A stretch of 64,000 nucleotides of DNA. It comes from CAYMAI01 sp964388445. GTDB taxonomy: Bacteria > 4484-113 > JAGGVC01. The DNA lies in NCBI GenBank assembly GCA_964388445.1, contig CAYMAI010000002.1, positions 62,001-126,000 of the forward strand, read 5' to 3'. The notes under the pieces are model-generated. The model was not told where the DNA came from and did not search any database. It saw nothing but the letters and a program-made list of their open reading frames with translations. A program made the position numbers and the translations under genes. Positions 59,505-64,000 of this stretch are shown one piece after another; position 1 is the first letter of the stretch, and every line of letters starts with the position of its first letter.

Positions 59505-61619
59505 TCAAGCTCTGCGCCTTGCGAGAATAAGGCAGTTTCCGGAAATCCCGTCTTTCATTGCCCCGTACGCCGCCAAGATTTGATGTTTTGTATAAAACGT
59601 CGAAAAATCCAGCAGCCCGGTAGGCGTCAGAATAAACACCTCCGGCGCGGTTTCTCCTCCATCGCCGTACACGGTAAATTCCGTAACCGCAGTTTCGAGA
59701 TTCTGTGCAAGTTTTTCGGCAACGGCCTTTTTATGGAATGCGCCGGAGATTACAAGCTGGGACCTGCCGAACCTGTCCAAGCATACCGTTATTTCCCTTT
59801 TCGCGCCGAACTTTTTCAAAGGCAGCTTCACGCAAACCGCGGCGGCGGTTAGTCCTTCCGAGTAAACCATCTCCGCCGAGTCCGGCTGTGTTCCGGCCAA
59901 TTCAGCGCACCTTAGCAGTAGCGGCGCGTTGTCCATTTTTTCTCCGAAGGATTCGTATCCGATAGTTCCTTCGGCTTCGACCCGCAGAATTTTGGTTGCC
60001 GAATCGAATTCGAAAGTGATCTTTGCTTGGTCCGAAGGAACCCCCATTTCACCCAATTTCATCAGCGCTTCGCTTCTTAGTTTGGCGAAATCTTCCTGTG
60101 CAGGTTCGGGGCAAAAGACTTCGCCCGAATAGGTAGAAACGGCCGCCGCCGCGCCGACGGCGGAAATCACGGCCGGATACGGCGCGATTTCGAATCCCAT
60201 TCCGAGCGCCTTTGCAACTTCGCTAGCAATGACGCCTGCCCCGCCGCCGCCGGCAACCAATCTGAGTTCGTCCAAACGCGCATGATAATCCCGTGCAAGC
60301 GAACGCACCGCAGAAATAATTCTCTCTCTGCATTCGGCAATCATCGCATTCGCTATTTCCGGAGGTTTTCTACCGATTACCTTGGCGGCGGCCGTGAATC
60401 CGGCCGCAATCGCTTCGTCATCGCTGTGAGCGACATCGTCAACGGGAATTATGCCCAGGAAATTCGCCGCGTCGGTGAGCGTAATTCCGAAATTGGACTC
60501 GCCCTTACGCAAGATTACATGACGGTCTTTCTCTATGGAAACTTCTATCGAACCATTCTTGCCTTCCTTAGTTTCCGGCGGGAAGGACAAATAGGACAGC
60601 CCGATAATATGTGCGCTTCGTGGGCCGCAGCGGGGACGGCCCTTCGGATCCAGCCATAGAAGCGAACCGCCGCCGACGGCCACCGTGCGGAGGTCTAGCG
60701 AGCGGGTATGCAAAACGTGACCGCCCAAAGTCGCCGCCTTTTTTCGAACGCGCCCCGCGATCACGAGACTGATGTCGGTCGACGTGCCCCCGATTTCCAG
60801 AAAAATTCCGTCGCTGATTTTCGAAACGTGGATGGCGGCGCTCGCGCCCGCCGCAGGGCCGGACAAAACGCACTGGAGCGGAGATTTTTCCATCTCGACG
60901 GCGTCCATTATCCCCCCATCGCTCTTCATAACCATCAGCGGTCTATGCGGAAGCATTTTCGAAACCGCTTCCGCGGTAAATCTGGCGGTTTGGACAACTT
61001 TAGGGATCATCGCCCCGTTTATTGCGGCTGTTACCGCACGCAACTTTAATCCGAGTTTGCCCGAAAGCTGGCTTGCTTTGACCGAGTGAAGATTGTCGAG
61101 GATACCTTCTTCAACAAGCTTGAATTCGACATCTTCTTCGTATTCGCCCGTCGGGTCGTCGGTTCCTCTGGATTCGGCGATAACGATTACGGGTATGGAA
61201 TCGAGCCGCCCTTTAAGGTCCAATATCCACTTCGCGTCCGGCGGCAGGTCGGAAGCCGAAATCAAACTCGTCACGAGCGGAATTTCGCTTCTTTCGCCGA
61301 GCGCAATCCGCTTTTCCTTGAACAGAGCTTTTACAATCGGCATATGCTGACCGTGCGCGATAACGACGAGCGCGACCGGCGCCACGTCGCCTTCGAGAAT
61401 GGAATTCGTCGCCTGAGTGGTCGAGTGGGCGACGAGCTCGACGTCGCTCGATTGCACGGTTTCGAGAAGAATCTCCAATACTTGCACGACGCCCTCGGCG
61501 ACGCCGAAAGCGGCAGTATGAGTTGTGGAAACACGGGCTTGCGCAACGACTTCCCGCGACTTTCCGAGAGCAACGCCATGCGTAAAAGTTCCGCCTACGT
61601 CAACACCGATGCGATACAA
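59505..61619 (-). CDS. hydantoinase/oxoprolinase (HyuA-like) family protein
   Basis: 704 residues. An ATP-dependent amidohydrolase of the HyuA/5-oxoprolinase/acetone carboxylase beta group. GVDVGGTFTHGVAL is the nucleotide-binding start, HSTTQATNSILEGD follows, and LVAGGGGAGVIA and ISAVGAAAAVSTYSGE belong to the C-terminal ATPase half. No HyuB-type subunit or carboxylase partner is beside it, so the substrate (hydantoin, oxoproline or a ketone) is open. The TTG start at 61619 has GGGTGA upstream. The C-terminal 150 residues are less conserved and may bind a partner. Confidence 0.85.
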   Translation of the reverse strand: MYRIGVDVGGTFTHGVALGKSREVVAQARVSTTHTAAFGVAEGVVQVLEILLETVQSSDVELVAHSTTQATNSILEGDVAPVALVVIAHGQHMPIVKALFKEKRIALGERSEIPLVTSLISASDLPPDAKWILDLKGRLDSIPVIVIAESRGTDDPTGEYEEDVEFKLVEEGILDNLHSVKASQLSGKLGLKLRAVTAAINGAMIPKVVQTARFTAEAVSKMLPHRPLMVMKSDGGIMDAVEMEKSPLQCVLSGPAAGASAAIHVSKISDGIFLEIGGTSTDISLVIAGRVRKKAATLGGHVLHTRSLDLRTVAVGGGSLLWLDPKGRPRCGPRSAHIIGLSYLSFPPETKEGKNGSIEVSIEKDRHVILRKGESNFGITLTDAANFLGIIPVDDVAHSDDEAIAAGFTAAAKVIGRKPPEIANAMIAECRERIISAVRSLARDYHARLDELRLVAGGGGAGVIASEVAKALGMGFEIAPYPAVISAVGAAAAVSTYSGEVFCPEPAQEDFAKLRSEALMKLGEMGVPSDQAKITFEFDSATKILRVEAEGTIGYESFGEKMDNAPLLLRCAELAGTQPDSAEMVYSEGLTAAAVCVKLPLKKFGAKREITVCLDRFGRSQLVISGAFHKKAVAEKLAQNLETAVTEFTVYGDGGETAPEVFILTPTGLLDFSTFYTKHQILAAYGAMKDGISGNCLILARRRA

Positions 61620-61674
61620 GATTCACCCGCGCGGGAAGAATTAAAAATGACGCACAATAATATCAGAGCGCAGT

Positions 61675-62370
61675 CTATTCAAGACCCCATTCGAAGCCGC
61701 CGAAAATTAGCGCATCTTCGAAATCGATAAAGCTAGTTCCTGCATAAAACGGGCCGCGCCGATAGGCAATGCCGCCGTTCGCGAAATCCTTCGCCGTATC
61801 GAACATGACTTCGAAACCGCCGGGGACTTTGAGTCCCGCACCTGCGAATACGCCGCCGCCGTACACTCCCCCGCCGTAGCCAAGATTAAGCGAAAGTTCC
61901 ATGCCGGAAAACGAGCCGTCACGCGATGCAATGTCTATCCTTTTGCCGACGACCACGTACGGCGAAAAGTCGTGATCGCCGAATGCGTCCCAAACTCCCG
62001 CGGTAACCGACACTTGAGTGTCTCCGAGCTGCGGTAACAGCACGATTTTCGTATGCGCGGCGAATTGGGTTTCGCCGGAAGCGTCCTCGAAAACCGAAAG
62101 TCCGGCATCCATGTTCGGAAAGAAACCGAAACTGAAATGGCCGGCGTGGCTGGAATCGCCGAAACCGATTTCGCTAAGCCGGCGCGAAGAATCGATATAA
62201 GAAAAGCCGAATTTTGCCGTATGAAACGGGGCTACTTCGTCCGTCGGAATAAAAACGAGACCCGAGTTTCCAAAAACCGTCTGTGCCGGCTCGGCAACAT
62301 TCACGGGCAAAACCGAAAAAATGAAAATAAACACTATTAAAGAAACTATTTTACATGCGTTATTGCTCAT
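61675..62370 (-). CDS. YjbH-like exported beta-barrel protein
   Basis: 231 residues from the ATG at 62370. A signal peptide (about 5-28) is followed by FGNSGLVFIPTDEVAPFHTAKFGFSYID, as in YjbH-type exopolysaccharide outer-membrane proteins, and then by alternating strands with Gly and aromatic residues (YGGGVYGGGVFAGAGLKV) that suggest a small outer-membrane beta-barrel ending in W-G-L-E. The function is unknown. It lies directly after the PKD-domain gene on the same strand, 44 nt apart, and could share its transcript. The region before the start is AT-rich with a TATATA stretch. Confidence 0.65.
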   Translation of the reverse strand: MSNNACKIVSLIVFIFIFSVLPVNVAEPAQTVFGNSGLVFIPTDEVAPFHTAKFGFSYIDSSRRLSEIGFGDSSHAGHFSFGFFPNMDAGLSVFEDASGETQFAAHTKIVLLPQLGDTQVSVTAGVWDAFGDHDFSPYVVVGKRIDIASRDGSFSGMELSLNLGYGGGVYGGGVFAGAGLKVPGGFEVMFDTAKDFANGGIAYRRGPFYAGTSFIDFEDALIFGGFEWGLE

Positions 62371-62413
62371 TTTTATTCGCTGCTTAATATATATAATTAA
62401 AGCCATAAATAGC

Positions 62414-64000
62414 CTAATTTCTGGTCGAGCGAATCCCGGTAGCGAATGTTTCGTAAGCGTCGAAAAGGAAAATCGCCTTGTATGATTCGGCGCTTAAATC
62501 GCAAATAAATATTCCTTCTTTTGCACCATTTATATCTGCGTTATCCCCATCCGATTTAGGCGGTTTATTCGCAAAAAACACTACAGCATCGCCGCTAGGC
62601 AAAAGCGAAACGGCGCTTGCCTTTAAAACCAGCGCTTCGGATAAATTTTCAATGGCGAGAAAGCCCAGAGACGTACGCCGGGCGATCATGATATTCCAGA
62701 ATCCACCGCCGGCATCTTCGAGCCAAGCGGCGGTGTCCGAATCGTCCGAAATCGACAGGAATTTTTTCATCGCCCCGCTTCCGGTAACTTGTCCCGGCTC
62801 GTCGAGGCGCGGCGAAATTTCGTACACCGACCGGTCGTTATGGTAAACGAGGATTACACTGCCGTCGCCGCCCGCCACCGCGTCGAGCGCTTTACTCGCG
62901 GCGATTTCCGGTTTCGACCAGCCTGCGTTGTCGAGCGAGCGTTTCGATACGGAGACTTCCGAATCTTCGCCTTCGCCGGTCCAGTGTCTGATTAAAATCG
63001 AATTCCCGTCAGCGCTGACGGAAGTAACCTCTGCGTTCCGGCCTTCCGGCGTCAGGCCGATTAGCCCGAAGTGCGCTGAATTTAGATATGCCAAAGCCGC
63101 TCCGGAATCCCGCCGAACGTTGAAAAATATGTCCTCTCCGAATCGGGTGACGAACGCGCGGACGACTTTGCCGTTGCGCGGTTTGAATTCGAATACCGGC
63201 AATCCGGTTTTGATATCCGTAACAGCGAATCCGGCGCCTGCCGCATACGCCACATAGCCGCCGCCCGGGCTCATTTCCAAAAACGGGGACGAAGATTCGT
63301 CGAAAGAAACCGGAAGCTCGAACGAGCCTTCGCCGCTCGCGGAAGCGATAAAAAGCCGCTTAGTCTTTTTTCCGGTTTGAGTTTCGGCATCCCTTATCAA
63401 CGCGAGGTTTTTTTCATACTCAGCCGCTTGCGGAAAAACTTCGATGGTAACCGGGGCTGAATCTACCGATTTTTCACCTTTGGCATCTGAGACTTTTACT
63501 TTGAGCGCGTACGTGCCGGGGGAGGTATATGTGTGAATGGGATTATATTCCGAGCTTGCGCCGCCGTCGCCGAAGTCCCATTCGTAACTCGGAGTTCCTT
63601 CGACACCCGCCGAAAGAGCCTTTGGTGTAACGGTGTAAGGGGCGAGAGCCATGACAGATTGCGGAAGCTGTATGGCCGCCGCGGGCGCATCGCCGGCAGG
63701 CAGCCAAATCTTCCGCTCTTTTTGCTCGATCCCCGCTCCGTAAGTTGCGATAACTTCGTAAATGCCAGCTGAATCGTATTTGTGAACCGGCTCGAATTCC
63801 GTCGAGTGATGGCCGTCGCCGAAATTCCAGCTAACGAAACTACGCTCGTCATCGGGCAATCCGTGAAGACCGAAGACAAATTCGGTTGCGTCTTGCTCCG
63901 AGGGATATGCGGCCGCTGTCACACGCCCTTCGCGGGCGGCAAATCTATCCGCGGCGACTATTTTTACTTTCGGAGAATCGATTCTAGTATCAGTTGCATC
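62414..64000 (-). CDS. PKD-domain protein, 5' end outside the window
   Basis: At least 528 codons; the frame is open to the window edge at 64000, so the start and probably a signal peptide lie outside. An internal GTG at 63922 is not the real start, as coding continues through it (DTRIDSPKVKIVAAD upstream). Two PKD repeats are visible: SWNFGDGHHSTEFEPVHKYDSAG and EWDFGDGGASSEYNPIHTYTSPG. The remaining about 330 residues look like a beta-propeller of the TolB/WD-like type (GGYVAYAAGAGFAVTDIKTG, SLLPSGDAVVFFANKPP). Such combinations occur in large exported or surface proteins that bind glycans or proteins. It is followed by the YjbH-like gene. Confidence 0.8.
   Translation of the reverse strand, partial: DATDTRIDSPKVKIVAADRFAAREGRVTAAAYPSEQDATEFVFGLHGLPDDERSFVSWNFGDGHHSTEFEPVHKYDSAGIYEVIATYGAGIEQKERKIWLPAGDAPAAAIQLPQSVMALAPYTVTPKALSAGVEGTPSYEWDFGDGGASSEYNPIHTYTSPGTYALKVKVSDAKGEKSVDSAPVTIEVFPQAAEYEKNLALIRDAETQTGKKTKRLFIASASGEGSFELPVSFDESSSPFLEMSPGGGYVAYAAGAGFAVTDIKTGLPVFEFKPRNGKVVRAFVTRFGEDIFFNVRRDSGAALAYLNSAHFGLIGLTPEGRNAEVTSVSADGNSILIRHWTGEGEDSEVSVSKRSLDNAGWSKPEIAASKALDAVAGGDGSVILVYHNDRSVYEISPRLDEPGQVTGSGAMKKFLSISDDSDTAAWLEDAGGGFWNIMIARRTSLGFLAIENLSEALVLKASAVSLLPSGDAVVFFANKPPKSDGDNADINGAKEGIFICDLSAESYKAIFLFDAYETFATGIRSTRN

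Noticed and set aside
63922..63922. GTG as the start of the PKD-domain gene
   Set aside because: The frame is open for 26 more codons to the window edge with plausible protein sequence, so the gene is cut by the window.

Overview
The window is bacterial chromosome of moderate to high GC, densely packed and coding on both strands. Bacterial housekeeping genes (rpsP-khpA-rimM-trmD-rplS-lepB, ruvB/rarA, tyrS, pyrC, queA, trmFO, ahcY, an EF-G-type GTPase) rule out an archaeon. Lipoproteins, PilT and a YjbH-like outer-membrane protein point to a diderm. An archaeal-type HMG-CoA synthase/thiolase/DUF35 operon, many GTG/TTG starts, apparently leaderless promoters, and dockerin-like and cohesin-like modules suggest a deep-branching or uncultivated lineage. 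I cannot name the phylum.

Layout. 0-3.5 kb: an RsmD-like methyltransferase diverging from the three-gene acetyl-CoA to HMG-CoA operon. 3.5-6.5 kb: an accessory, partly AT-rich segment with a 49-residue zinc-ribbon protein, an HExxH protein, a DNA methyltransferase fused to an Mrr-like nuclease domain, and a small repeat cluster. 6.5-21 kb: a YbjN-like protein, a heparinase II/III-like protein, an M16 peptidase, a DUF3800 protein, pyrC, tyrS, a large secreted protein with a possible thioester domain, 3-hydroxyacyl-CoA dehydrogenase and an isocitrate/isopropylmalate dehydrogenase. 21-33.7 kb: a hybrid histidine kinase, an orphan E1-alpha, a lipoprotein, YjbQ, a NeuB/SpsF nonulosonate pair, pilT, a nucleotide-sugar dehydratase/reductase and an M42 peptidase. 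33.7-37 kb: the rpsP-to-lepB operon with a good promoter. 37-47 kb: a Cys-rich mini-protein, a subtilisin-like lipoprotein with dockerin-like repeats, ruvB, rarA, ahcY, queA, trmFO and a zinc-ribbon/HEPN-like protein. 47-64 kb: a CHASE-PAS hybrid kinase, tRNA-Glu, an AlkD-like protein, rhomboid, rmuC, a glycosyltransferase, a cohesin-like lipoprotein, an EF-G-like GTPase, a hydantoinase A-like protein, a YjbH-like protein and a PKD-domain protein cut by the window edge.

There is no single large unknown system. The most interesting signals are spread out: the archaeal-type mevalonate entry operon in a bacterium, the candidate thioester-domain surface protein, dockerin-like and cohesin-like modules on different proteins, a set of genes whose -10 box lies 6-7 nt before a start codon that is usually GTG, a methyltransferase-nuclease fusion, a zinc-ribbon/HEPN-like protein, and lineage-specific alterations in otherwise conserved proteins (L19, LepB, EF-G-like, RsmD-like).
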